From: Sweltsa coloradensis
Lineage: Eukaryota; Arthropoda; Insecta; Plecoptera; Chloroperlidae
Assembly: GCA_024449915.1 (NCBI GenBank)
Contig: JAMZAV010000065.1
Span: 716,939-780,938, forward strand
Direction: 5' to 3'
DNA: 64,000 bases
Position numbers and translations under genes: made by a program. Below, one piece after another: positions 1 to 12,480 of the stretch (the stretch's first letter is position 1; the number at the start of each line of letters is the position of its first letter). The notes beneath the pieces are model-generated. The model was not told the origin of the DNA and made no database searches. It was given only the letters and a program-made list of their open reading frames with translations.

Positions 1-215
1 AAACTATTTTTTACGAAAATCTCAATTTTACGACTTTTTTCGATTTTTACAATTTCTTCGGCTTATCACACCTACATGCTTTATCCTATTGTAATGATTT
101 TTTCACAGAACCTTAATTTTATGAATTGATATATTCGTGTAAAATTTGTGCGCAATCGAACAATTATTTCTTATGAAAATTTTACAATACGCGCGGGACT
201 TGAGCGTTTTCCTAG
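1..215 (+). repeat. R1 repeat, 3' part (cut by window edge)
   Basis: Right-hand part of the dispersed family called R1 here. It carries the module with 'cacctacatgctttatcc', 'attgtaatgattttttcac' and 'gcgcaatcgaacaattattt', also seen three times in the R1 copy at 46,172-46,961. It ends in the family's terminal block (gcgggacttgagcgttttcCTAG) followed by T. The 5' part lies outside the window. No coding capacity. Confidence 0.75.
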
Positions 216-571
216 TAAATAGATTTGGTGGGCGAAAAAACAGAAAATTTGACTTTATCATTTGAAATGTGGTGTTTTTTTTTCTTTAAATGTAAAGAAG
301 AAAAGAAATCACAGTCAATTTCCCCCAAACCCCCCGGTGCGCCCCCGTCACTTGAATCCTGGATCCGCCCTTTGGTACATAGGCCTACGAAGGTTTCCAG
401 TAGAGCTATAAGGTAATCCAAAATAGGGAGCGGAAATTACATGACTGATATTTCTTTCGGGCCTACGTAGATAAAACCCAATTGTCATCTTTTTTGTGCA
501 AATCTACTTAAAACAACTGCACCGTAGAAAATTACACATGACTGTATAATCAATCAATAATTGGATTGGAA
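216..571. other. No gene seen; spacer between two R1 copies
   Basis: AT-rich spacer. Short open frames on both strands run through low-complexity sequence and resemble no family. Nothing else recognised. Confidence 0.5.
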
Positions 572-1304
572 TTGGATGGTAGCGAGCGAAGCGAAAACTT
601 CAATTTCACTGACCCATCAAAAAATTAAGCTCCAATGTTTTTTTTTTTTTTTTTCTGTTTGTTCGCACGATTCCGGGCAAACGGCATAAGCGATCTTGAT
701 GAAAATTGAAGGGGACCTTCGAAATCTCTGAACTTAGACGTGCCACGTTTTTGGGTACAATCGAAGAAATATTTCTCATGAATATCGCACTTTTACGATT
801 TTTTTCGATTTTTAGTGCGATATTTTCGTGACATTTGGGCCGATTCTGACCAAACGGGTGGGGCTACAAAGTTCATATTTTACATGGACATTAAGGTTAT
901 AATGATGTAGTACCTTGTGAAACAAAATTGAAAAAGTAACCAGAATCTATAAAATAAACGTACTTTACGGTTATTTTCTGATTTTTAGTGCGATATTTTC
1001 GTGACATTTGGGCCGATTCTGACCAAACGGGTGGGCTACAACGTTCATATTTTACATGGTAATGGTGATGTATTGCTTTTTGAAAGAAAAAGTTGAAAAA
1101 GTTGGCCAGAATCCATAGAATAAAGGTTTTAATATGAGTTTTTTAGGTTTAGAATAACAATTAAGAAGTAACAATAGAAACTTGACAACAATCTACTACA
1201 ATGCATTCAAAAAGCACTTGCAAAGGAAAAGTGGTCCCACGCAAACTAAAAATTTTCCAAAAAAGCTTATCCATCAACGCGGCGGGACTTAAGCGTTTTT
1301 CTAG
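572..1304 (+). repeat. R1 repeat, nearly full-length
   Basis: Starts with the family's 5' block (TTGGATGGTAGCGAGCGAAGCG, a variant of TTGGATGAGCGAAGCG) and ends gcgggacttaagcgtttttCTAG|T. The module containing 'cgatattttcgtgacatttg' and 'ctgaccaaacgggtgg' occurs twice, near 815-865 and 985-1,035. Like other copies it has GCTTATCC/GCTCATCC close to the 3' end, an inverted copy of the 5' GGATGAGC, and a short AACGC/GCGTT stem before CTAG. Confidence 0.8.
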
Positions 1305-1344
1305 TATTTGCAAGTATGGTACATAGTATATACATACATATAGA

Positions 1345-1481
1345 TACATACATACATACATACATACATACATACATACATACATACATACATACATACA
1401 TACATACATACATACATACATACATACATACATACATACATACATACATACATACATACATACATACATACATACATACAT
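1345..1481. repeat. (TACA)n microsatellite
   Basis: Almost perfect tetranucleotide repeat of about 34 units. The cysteine/methionine/tyrosine/valine-rich frames on the minus strand are artefacts of this repeat. Confidence 0.98.
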
Positions 1482-4400
1482 CATAGCTAAGGAGAACACA
1501 CATGGCCACGTTGCCCAACGAGCGAGTTGAATTAAATGGCCGTGTTCTACCTCTAGTTTTCAAACGCTTGATGTACATTTCAATCATTCCCTAATTTATG
1601 GAAGCGAGCCGCGAGTTCGTATTATTCTCACGTCAACCTCTCCGTGTATTTCTCACGGCCAGCACGTACGTGTTAGGTCTATCTCTTGTATTGCGTAATC
1701 CCGTGTTGTGTTCTCCGAGGCGGGCTGGGCTATATCGAGGTGCAATGCGAGATAGAAGAAAAACCCAAGTGATTTAAACGTTTTGTTGAGGTATGAATAT
1801 CGTTAGTGGCGCCAAGGCAGCAAGGCCGAGGATAAATCATGCGGGGGCCCCACACCTCTGCTATACGGTACCGACCGGTACTTATTGAACAACTAGTTTA
1901 GTTAGATGGAGTCATCATCATTATGCGCAATGACCACACACACACACACTCGTGCAGACACAAACCTTGCGTGCAAACACACGCTTGTTTCACTTCAGGA
2001 AGATATAATTACCGTCCGCACAACTGCGTAGCCGATTGTGAATTAATACCCACGGGCAAAGTCGGTAGTGACGTCGACTGGGTCATCATACAATTTCCAG
2101 TTCGTTCTTCGGCTCTTATGGAAATCTTCTTCCTCATCGCATATGACCAAGAATGAAGACTTTCGTTCGTTCGGTGCTCAATGCACAACGAGTTTAATTT
2201 TGTATGTTTGCCTTTTTTAGACCTTAATTGAAAAAGTTAACTTTTTATCTGTTATCGGTGGTAAATTTACTACACACCATTTTCAGACTGTATATGCCAA
2301 TATTTATCAGCATACGTCCCGTCAGCGTCATTGCCAGTGAGGAATGGAGAGGCCATTTTCGTACATTGTTATGTAATATTTCATTTGCCTACTAATATAA
2401 CCTCCCCGTGTTAGTCGAAATTAAAAAAAAAAAAAACGTATAACTTATTACGAAGGATTTCAATGTACTCAGCCAATCAACTCGGCACACGTCGGCGTTT
2501 CATCGGTAAGCACGGCAACGTATGGCGTTCTTATTCCAAGCCTGCTGTTATATATCCAGGTAGCTCTCAAGCACTCGCCTTGTCCTGAAAATGAGCTGCT
2601 GCTATACTGTAAAAAAGTCGTAAATGACGTAGACCAATTTCTATCATTAATAGAAAATATATAATAGAAAATACATTGGTATCAAATAATTTGTAAACAA
2701 CGCAGTTGTTCAATGTTCACTTATGATGAATATATGCCACGCGTTTGCGTCAAGCTGAACAGCTATGCGCTTTCTTATCAATGCACGGATGTGCCACAAG
2801 AAAAAAAAAACATCCATAAAGCTCTAAAAGTAGTAAGAGCACAACAGAACACTTCGCACGTAGCAAGTGGCCAGGTATAAAGAGTTAACAACAGCTGCTA
2901 ATTAATCGTTTCCGTAAGGGGGCGGGTGCCATTTTGGTGCAACTTGTTAATGGAGAGAAGTTCCACGACCCCGGTGTTGGTGTATTATCAACGAATGCCA
3001 AGTGAAGTCTGCATGTATCACCAGAGCTAGGCATTTTTATATCACGTTTATTTGCGCTTTCATCTACTCTTGGTGGAGGTGCCGGGTATACTGAGATTCC
3101 AAAACTAGCCCCGTTCCACAGATGCCAGCACCACCAAAACCATTATATATCATCGTTGCCAACATGCCAATGACTGATAAACAGAACAGTGATGAATATA
3201 TGGGAGCATAGGTCCCTAATTATTTCAGAAACATAATTATATTTATCCCAATGAATTGATGCCAAGGAACCTAATAAAGTAACATTAATACTTATTTCTT
3301 TGTCAACAACAATTCACGATTCATTTCAATTTACTCTTTGTTTTTAATTGTTTCAAATGTTTATATTCTATAAAAGATATTTTTCTAAAATCTAGACATA
3401 ATAGCTAGTTTCATTATTTTAGCAAATTAATGAGCGTTATATTTTGTCCAGTTATTGCTTTCCATTATAATTCTGTTTATAAGATTGAAATGATAGACCC
3501 CACTTCGCGTCCGCCACTGGATGTCTGTGTGGCGCGCGTGCGCAGTTAGTATGCAAGACGTCTTTTGGCAAGGACGACCAAACGAGCCCACGCACGAACC
3601 TTCTTTGTTGTGTCACGTGACACATATCTCAATTATAAGCAGAGAAATGTGACGCCATGCGGTTTTAAGTATTATAATACTTTCAGAACCACATGTAGGC
3701 ACTTTATTAGCTCACCCAATTAGCATAATGAATGCCATCTTATTAGAATGCATAATATGCCAACTGTAGCAGGTAAACAGACACCGATATTTCATGTTTC
3801 CAACTCACAATATCAACAGCAGCATATTAAGAAGAATGGTGGGCGAGTGGGATCGTAATAAATTGAATATTTTTACTGGAAGGAATTCACAGTTCGGTGG
3901 AATGGACAGATTTGACGTAAAAGTGTAGGAGGGCAGTTCCATGTAAATTAAAAAAGATGTAAAAAAACCCAGAGAATTCGAGGTCACACTTAAAAAATCG
4001 TAGACGCTTTTAGACCTTTGTGTGTATTGTTGTTGACGTTTTGAGTGTTAGTTTATATGAGAGAAGAAATATCTCAAAATAATCTTATTCATCACGACTT
4101 CAAATCAAAAGGGACATTCACAATCAAGTGTACGAATGAATGACTTACAAGATGATCATTTAATAAAATCGAGATTGCAATACAGCTGAATAATGAACAA
4201 CGCGTCACAAAACTTTGGCTATTGACTCAGTTGTCTGCCAACCAACGTTGAACGAGGATGTCGAACATTATTGAGCCATATTAGTATTGTGTACTGAGGA
4301 TAGTGGATAGCTAGGATTACTTTATAGGTTTACACATCTGATACAACAAAGTACAATTTAGAAAAGGCAATATAGATTACACGTATCAGATGTTATCGTC

Positions 4401-5394
4401 ACATTTGCGACCCGATGCAGGGAGAATCTGTGTCAGCATTTAAAAACAAATGTCATTCGTGTTTACTTGATTCTTCTTTGTAATCCAACAAATTTTTTTT
4501 TTAAATGTTAATTTTTGAAAGATTAAATCCTTGTAGGTTTTAATTAGTGTTTCATTTTTGGTTATTGATTGTATTTTGTATTTTTTTATTGATGTAATTG
4601 ATGGTTTCAAGTGCTAATGAAATAATCACATATTTTAAGTTTATTACTTGAACTGTTAATTACACTTCAAACATATATTTAGTGATATTAACCTGCTATT
4701 TTACTTGTACTAGTTTTATGTTTTTTATCATTTTTATATCTTTGTATATATCAATTATGAAAAATTTATTTAAGTTATCATTAATATGTAACTTTTGTAG
4801 TGGGGACTAGAAAACAAAGGCCACCTAAGCCGCCAGAAATCAAACGACTGTATATATTAAACCTAACTATATGATATTTATTAATAGGAAATATTATGAT
4901 TCAGTGAGACAGTGCAAAACGCGAATCAAGCGAACCAACTATTCCTGAGTACGAATTCTGAAGCTATTGGGTGCTACTTTCTAAAGGCCCAAACTACACC
5001 GTGTACAAACTCATAAGAAATAAGATGTGACTTAAGTTCCGAAGTCAGGAAAGGTAATTCGACTTTAGCGGGAATTCGAACCCTGGACTTCTGTTGGAAG
5101 CACGCTACGTAACACAGACGTGTTAGTAATAATTGTATTTGTTTGTGCTTAGTTAGAAAAAGGGCCTCATAGGCGTTAAGCTTCGCCAGCTATCAAAAAA
5201 CGAACCTCTTGTTAGTTAGTTAGTTATTATATTGAATATGCAAAGGTAAAAATTTAGGATTAGTTTGATCTCGAAACTAAAATTAGACAGCGAAGCTACT
5301 ATTTCCTGAGACATGAATGTATGTAAGACATGGTTGACAATTATTTTAGCTCAAGCGTACAACTATTGAAGACAAAAAGTAAAAGTAAGAGTGT
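1482..5394. other. Non-coding stretch, no supported gene
   Basis: AT-rich with a few GC-richer islands (1,600-1,760; 2,020-2,150; 3,490-3,620). I tested these for splice-bounded frames and found none convincing. The motif ggtggaggtgccgggta, seen repeatedly in this window, occurs at about 3,072. A sequence resembling a right hAT terminus (gtccgccactg) lies near 3,508-3,518 without a visible partner. Confidence 0.5.
5040..5110 (-). repeat. tRNA-derived SINE-like fragment
   Basis: On the minus strand this contains a pol III B-box-like block (agGGTTCGAATTCCCGC, about 5,068-5,084) in a short degenerate tRNA-like context. It does not fold as an intact tRNA, so I read it as a SINE remnant. Confidence 0.4.
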
Positions 5395-5400
5395 ACTTAC

Positions 5401-5480
5401 TCTTTGACGTAGGAAGCACCGGGTATTACATGTCCGGGAGTTAGAATCTTCTTGTACGTCAGTCCGCGGTCGGTGAACAC
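5401..5480 (-). CDS. Probable internal coding exon of an unidentified minus-strand gene
   Basis: An 80-nt block, GC-richer than its surroundings, bounded on the minus strand by a pyrimidine-rich acceptor ending ccgtag (plus 5,481-5,486) and a consensus donor GTAAGT (plus 5,395-5,400). In phase 0 it reads 26 codons plus two bases without a stop, beginning VFTDRGLTYKKILTPGH and ending ASYVK. The peptide looks like ordinary conserved protein, with frequent C/G third positions unlike the AT-rich flanks. A second frame is also open but less protein-like. I do not recognise the family. It could belong to the gene whose candidate first exons lie at 25.3-25.6 kb on the same strand: the proposed second exon there ends in phase 0, which is what this exon needs. 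That link is inference. Confidence 0.5.
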
Positions 5481-8400
5481 CTACGGAGTAAGAATGGAAG
5501 TTGTTAGTGTGGCCCTTGTAGTTAAGAGGGTGGTTTGAGGAGTAACAGGGTTACCATTTCAAAAAACGAACTCTGGTTGGCCGTTGTTAGCGTTAGGTTA
5601 TTATTGAAATTTCCAAAAGTTAAAGTAAAAATAAATAAAGTAAAATTATTTTAAGGATTAAGAATTAAAATGGATCGCGAGAGCGTATATTTGACTTTGT
5701 GACTAAACAATAACAAGGATATTGAGCAAGATTAGTAATTGGTTACGCGTTTTATCGCGTACTTTGATTTAATTCCGTCATTGTGGGTGTACACCTGAAC
5801 CCCACATACCGTATCGAGATCGTGCAAGATTTACAACAAAATTATATCAGTTTGTGCCGATTAAGAAATAAGAAAATTAAACTGACTGAAAAGTCGAGAT
5901 GTTTGTCACGATACGCACAGAAAGTAATGAGACGTGATGTGAAGACCTCAAACCCAATTGTTTATAATGTGTTGACAGCAGCATTCATAACTTGTCATCG
6001 ATATTTAAATAGCTCATCAATAATTCATGTTGATGCGAAGAGAATTGCCAGCCCACCATCATCGCCGGCAAACCAAACTATTTCACAATGCTAACGATCC
6101 GAGCATTGTGACAGCAGGCCATTCTTCGTCTGTCGTCCGCGATTGATCAATGGAATTATGATGGAAATATATTATATCTACGACATAATGAAAGTGCACG
6201 CATAGAGGTATCCAGTCGACTTCAGGGAAGAGTCTCGCCAGGCAACAGCTTTTATTTTAAATCTCGCAACAGTATATCGTACAAATGATGAATTAGCCGT
6301 TCGTGAGCGATAAAAGAAATCAACACCCTTTTAACAGATTTCAGATATAAGGAGTTATGCAACGCAACGGAATAATGCATAATGCCGCCAGGAATTAAGC
6401 CTTGCTTGAATCACGTCAACAATATGCGGATAAGTATGCAAGATTGATTGCTGTAATGTAGATACGGAAATTGTGTTACGCTACGTGGTACGTGGCACAT
6501 TGTACGGTTAAGTAATACGATTCTCCACTGGTACGCAATCGAAAGTTACGGTCCGATACAAAAATCACTATTTCGTCCGTCCGTCTACGAGTGTGTCAAA
6601 CCATGATAAAACCCGAACACGATGCGATTGACAAGTATTTTGTGTTTACATTGCCCTCGAACAAGAATGTTGCGGAATGTTTTTGGTGTCTAGAAGTTGG
6701 TGTGGATGTGGACAAGTTACAAAATACACATATCCGGTACCCACCATTATAAATTCAAGAACAAACAAGATTTTTTTAAATAGTAAACTTTGTCATAATA
6801 ACCCGGCACCTCCACCAAAATATATCAACTAGGGGGAAATATTTATTTTTGTATTTTTCTCAGACAACCTGTTGATAAAGTAGCCTCTCTTTAAAGTCCT
6901 TAATAAATCTATCAATCAATCAATCAATCAATCAATCTTTTGTGTACCTCGTGGTAGCCGTGCTTGTGTAACACGCATCGCTACTAAACTATTGCGGGTC
7001 ACAATAAAAGAGGCGAGTCTAACACTAAACAAGTGTCAAGATCCAAACGTCCTCTCATGTAGTTGTGATATAGCGAAACAATGTTTGGGAACTAACAAGT
7101 AATATCGAGGCACGAACCCAAGTCGAAGGCAAAGCTGTCATGACTTGTCCCGATCCATATCCATCCATTTTATGTTCTTGAAATACATATAAACGCCCAC
7201 TAGATTCCGCACTCGGAATGAGTAAGTTATAGGCAATAACTTACACAGAAGAAAACATTATTATGATGTTCTTATTTACTTCCTTTCAAAGAGTTCCGGA
7301 AGACTGAGCTTTCAGGAGTTTTACTTCTATGATAGATTATGCCCGTGTGGTGGGGGTTTATCAGTAGCACGAAGAGTGCATGGCATTGCCTTGTGCAACA
7401 CTCATTTCTTTTCCAGTTGACATCTTTTGAGCCCTACAGTAGCCTTGGTAAACCACAATAAAAAATAAATAAATACTCATTGAATTGCTCAACAACACAA
7501 ACACAAGTCGCTCAGATATATTAAAACATAAACTACCATGCACGAACATTTTAATTGCTTCCATTACTATAAAGGTAATATATTGTGTAGGCCGTCCGAT
7601 AGGTATCCTCTGTATTATTTATCCCATTTAATGACGATGTATTGTGATATTATTAAACGAATAAAGAAAATCCATTTTCGGTGTTGTTCATTTTGGGTTA
7701 AAATTGAATGGAATCATGGATTTGTGTAATTTCTGTTAAAATCATTTTACCTGCATTGTTTTCACGAACAAAACCAATAGTTAATTTTTGTTCTACCTAC
7801 TATTGAACAGTAGCAAATTTTCGTGCAAACTATAACATTGTCATTCACATGTTATTAATAGTTCAATCAACAAGTGTATAGTAGTGTATATTCCTCGTTG
7901 AGTCGAACATCTGCAAATTTTGACAGAAACCCACAGTTGTTTCTCTACAAACTTGCAGGTAAATAAGGAAGGGTTCAACATTTTTTAAATTCAACGAAAA
8001 TCGCGAATTGAAAAAAAAACAACTCTTAGCTGATATGGTTTGTGGATCTCGAGTCCAAGACACATTCACATGCAACAGAGGTACGAACAAAGCCAAATAT
8101 TGTATAGCTCTTCAAAAGTAATCATAATATTTAGAATCTTATGAAATAGTCAATTGCGCAATAACTATGCACCTGCTACTTAGGCTTAGTGTACGAAACA
8201 AAACAATGTCTGACAACATCCATTAGACAAATTCGTCATTACACGTGTACAGTTCAAGAATTCAATTGTTCTTTATTGAAATTTGAAATACCGATCTAGT
8301 TCGTCTAGCAGGTAAGATAAATGAAGGCAATGCAATGAATGTGTTTGACAGAGGTGATAAGCTGCATTCCTGAATAACCGTCTAGCACTCGACACCCCGT

Positions 8401-10597
8401 ATCTCCCGCACAATATAACAAGGTGATCTGGGAGACAGACGTGTCACTATTTGTGCTGCTTCTTCTCGTCAGCTGTCATGATTGGAGGGTGCAGTCAACC
8501 CTATCTGTCAGTGTCTTATCACTTGAAGAGCAATGATGTATTGATGGCGCCATTTTAAAATAATTTATTAATAACTATAATTAATACAGCTTTACTGCCA
8601 TCCTTCTTTACACCACGTATGTGCAAGAACACAAATCTATACTCCTGCAATATCTTAGAATAAAATGTAGCTACTGGTACTATACTTTATAGAACCTACA
8701 TATTGTTTGTTACAACTCTTATTTCAAGCGACACCATTGGCAGCTCAACTTTGGTTTTACTATTCTTTGACAGCAGATTTCATGATGTGGCTTCAACAAG
8801 ATTTGCGTAAAGCATACCAATTTTGGCGAAACCGGATAACTGGATGCGTGTTTAAAAGTGAGAACGAAAATTTGAAGTTGAGGTGGCTGCAAACTAGAAT
8901 GATTTCACGGTAGTGTCAATTCAAACGTGTTAACGTATAGCAAATTTATATCGTACAATTTGTTAATTAATAAGACTGAAATGTAATTATTAATGCTGGC
9001 TGAATTTGGAAAAAGTAGAACATCACAAATTGTTTTTATATCTATAACTATAGATCCAATTTATTACAAAGAAGTTTAATAAATGCAACATTCTGTAATG
9101 TTATAGAGAAAGAGTATTGCAAACAAGAGACGACGATAGTTCTTCGAAGCTCAACTTCCGCCGAGCAGTGAAGTGGAGGACCACATATAACAACTCCCAC
9201 GCAGTGTCAGCGTCGCTGTCCAGAGAGGGGTGGGAGGTGGGACACTACACCACTTTGTGTGGGCGCTTACTGACCTACCGGGAGGAACAAGCAACTGGAA
9301 GAGAAACAGTGTGTTTACGAGCAGTAGGCAAGTTATAACATGCCTATGCATGCCTATGCGAGATACATTGGACTTACGTTTATAGGTTTTCAGAGAAATT
9401 TCGAAGCGTCGTAAGGTGTGATGTAAAGTAAAGCCAACGTCAGCAAATATTAAAATTTAAAACAAGAGTAAAAATTAATAAATGTTATGTGATGCTAAAC
9501 ACATTAATTTGTTATGAGCTTCAGAAACGTCGGAACATATAATGAAACGCAAGCAATTGCCACGAATCGCCACGATAGCCACGACTTTCCAAATCAATGA
9601 ATATAACTACCACTACGTAAAGGAGTTTTCATTCAAGTACGCATTTGAAACGATGACAAGTATATAGTGGAAACGTTGTCACAAGACTTTGAAACAAACA
9701 GGGCAAACTTCCTAGAAAGCTTTAAGTGTTTTAGCCCTGTTTGTACACATGCAGTAAAGTAATGTCACCAAAACGTCCGTGAAGTCATTCATCGATTCAT
9801 TCATTCATTCCCAAGTTTGCGAGGAGTTTGTTCGACGTCACCTTGTGCGCCGATAAAAGAGTCAAGCAAAACTTCGCCTTCTACTCGAGACGCCCCAGAC
9901 GCTGAGGGGGCGAGGCGAGGTAACTGCTGACGCGAAGCGAGACTGAAATCTTTCTCCTCCTCGCCCACGCTCAACTTTACTTAAAAACTTCGCCGTTCCG
10001 TTAGTTCCCAATACATCACCTGACTGCTCAATCAAGTTTTACTGGCGAGCCACTAAAGTGTCCCCCGTTTCTATTTTATATGCGTAGTAACGAGAATTCA
10101 TGAGAAGTGGATGAGAGATGTCCGATTGTTCGTGTGCACGGCAGGTCGACACCCTCAACTGGAGAAGGTGACCGTAACAAATGATCGCTTAGCCAGCAAC
10201 GCCCGTCGACCTAAAGGATTGACGTGCGTCTTATCTCCACCCCCACATCCAACACTGACACTTATAATGCACGCGCGCATCAAGTTTAATAATTATCATC
10301 ATCATCATGGGGCCAACCATGGGAATTTAATACCAAACATGAAGATCCAATTGTTCTCAACGTTTACTCAACCCCCGTGTACGTTGATGTCGTGTAGACA
10401 TGCACGCTCACGCATTGTCTAAGTCTAACAACCTGGTTATAAACTAGTGGGGAGGAGGCTTCCCAGCTCAAGACTGGAGAGATAGACGGAAGAACAGGGC
10501 TCGGATGTAACGTTGTTTTGGACAATAAAACAGATTTCTGGCTGATATCACTTCGAAAGTGTAAACACATCAGCCAATCCTGTCAGGAGAAAGGGCC
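5481..10597. other. Non-coding stretch, no supported gene
   Basis: AT-rich with simple repeats, including (ATCA)n at about 6,908-6,937 and a reverse-strand copy of the ggtggaggtgccggg motif at about 6,802-6,820. A GC-richer block at 9,130-9,330 is open on both strands and has an acceptor-like tract on the minus strand, but neither frame resembles a known protein. A 63-103 codon frame near 5,783-6,094 has no splice or homology support. Confidence 0.45.
9694..9744. repeat. Short hairpin
   Basis: An 11-bp perfect inverted repeat, acaaacagggc (9,694-9,704) with gccctgtttgt (9,734-9,744), separated by 29 bases. No terminator or element context is evident. Confidence 0.6.
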
Positions 10598-10795
10598 TGC
10601 CACGTGACCCAAAATCGTAGTGTCGCAGTCCAAACACAACACAACACAAAAACAAAAAACGTGGTGTCAAGGGCCGGTGCAGTTCGCAGCACGTGACTCC
10701 ACAATGTGGGTCACGTCAACCCCAACACAACACAACGTGGTGTCAAGGCCGGTGCAGTCTGCAGCACGTGACCCCACACATCGTAGTGTCCCGGG
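10598..10795. repeat. Tandem repeat carrying CACGTG boxes
   Basis: Two to three diverged units of roughly 65-80 bp built from cgtggtgtcaaggg, ccggtgcagt, gcagcacgtgac and acacaacacaac. Three CACGTGAC sites fall at about 10,599, 10,690 and 10,767. CACGTG is the E-box core for bHLH-Zip factors, but function here is unproven. It could equally be a decayed minisatellite. Confidence 0.6.
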
Positions 10796-12084
10796 AGGTC
10801 ACAAGAGTCGTGACGGTCACGAGGTGGAGTGGAGCCCACACTCGCTGACCCGTTATAGGAAATGCCGTGAGAAACAAATAGACAAGCATTGCGTAATTGC
10901 TAATTGAGCGGTTTTAAACACCTCATAAATTAAACAATATTATATTACAATCTTCAAGAAACAATGAAGGAGGAGGGGGTTAGAGCCATCGATGGCATGA
11001 CAAGTATAAAGCCTCGTCTAAAAGAAGTATATACTTTCTATTTCGTGACGTAAGGATACACAGAACGTTTTTTTTTTTTCATTTGTTGTTGGGAAACGAA
11101 ACAATAATACACCGAAGTCCATAGCAATTTTGTATTGTTGTTATTATATTGTACGTGAAATCGTAGATAGACACATTTGTTTCCAAAATTTTAAGAGGAG
11201 GCAACCGAACCGTGCTCATTTTACCTCGTTTTAAATATATCTGGGACACATATTATACGGTATGTTTGAAATTTTACATAATTGTGTAAAATCTATGATA
11301 AATTGGTTAAGGAAAATAAATACAAAATTAATGAAAATTTCTAGTGTTGAAACTTTAAAAATAGTCAAACACAACAATCGGCCCGTTATATGCCTGTTCC
11401 TGGTCGTCTACAAGACGTTTAAGTAATTAACTCCTAATGGAGACACGACTAGGTCAACACGTCAGCAATGATTGACCGTTGACACACTTGAACATGTCTT
11501 TGCGTTGACAGAACCCCGTTTGTTGAAACGAGAGCCTGTGAATTTCACGTTCGAAACGTCAGATCTTCATTCGCGCTGCCGCGTTATGTATGAGGCCACG
11601 TCCAACATGATGTTGATAGCCATCACGAATTGTAATCTGACTAGCTGGATACCCTTGGGTGGCAAGACACAATCTTTACAATCTGCTCCAGACACAGCTT
11701 CACTTTGCGACGTTGTCCGACGACACCTTTGCCACCATGTTTTCTCTAGCTGTGGTTTATGAAATTTGTTCCCGTGACATCGACGTGCGGCGGTGTGAGC
11801 AACTCGGGAAGATAAATGAACAATTCTACCATCGTAATGACCTTTTCACGTATCTTCCGTAGATGTGATGGAAAATATGAACCCCTCTGTCCCGGAGAAA
11901 TCCTACGCCAATCAGTCATGCTGATTGGGACCCCGAGATTTCTCGTCAGTATGGTCGTTGTGTCGTGATTGATGGTTCAGTAGCGAGGGAATGTCCTACC
12001 TTCATGCCTTGCACGTATGCGACCTAGACGTCGGTGTGTGGCCATCTTTCATTAGGATCTCGTTAGTAACAACAGTAAAACCAC
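10796..12084. other. Non-coding stretch with one stem-loop
   Basis: No supported gene. A bipartite hairpin at 11,895-11,944 has the inner stem ccaatcag/ctgattgg with a tcatg loop and the outer stem gagaaatc/gatttctc. Open frames at 11,472-11,862 show no family resemblance. Confidence 0.45.
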
Positions 12085-12480
12085 ATGAATTGCAATTCTA
12101 ACCAAAATATCAAATTTCATCTTTCGTTCGTAAGATTTACGACGCGTGGTCGCAGCTCGCAGGTGAGGGCGGGCGGAGTGGAGGGTGACTCGGAGTCTAG
12201 GAGAGGACCGAGTTATTGCGGGGTCGGCGATGTGGGGGCCCCGCTGGTTCACCAGGCGAGTCGCACTTCCACAGTCCCGCGGTGCCAGGAATTTCTGTAT
12301 TTTGGTCGGTTCCATCCATGTTCCAATTCATTATAATTATATTCACAGCCGCTCCCACCACAACCCTTCCCATTCCCATGCCGTCTGCAGCCCGTGTCCC
12401 TGGCTCGGCTAGGCATCGAGTTGCTGTTCTACCAGTGGCGTAGCGAGGATCATCACCCGTCCATGTCTGCACAGTTCAGT
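12085..12480. other. GC-rich, CpG-containing block of unknown role
   Basis: This block is clearly richer in G+C than its flanks and is open in several frames on both strands, which is expected of GC-rich DNA and not evidence of coding. A donor-like cag|gtgagg lies near 12,162 on the plus strand. At about 12,434 CAGTGGCGTAGCGAGG resembles an hAT terminus, but no matching right end was found. It may be a promoter/CpG island, an old exon or the remains of an hAT element. Confidence 0.3.

Noticed and set aside
1161..1587. Minus-strand frames with long Met-Tyr-Val-Cys repeats
   Set aside because: Translation of the (TACA)n microsatellite.
5783..6094. 103-codon plus-strand frame
   Set aside because: Starts at a non-ATG codon, AT-rich composition like its flanks, no family resemblance.
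9117..9351. GC-richer block open on both strands, one frame starting like a signal peptide
   Set aside because: Two opposing open frames are expected from composition; no splice-consistent model or family match.
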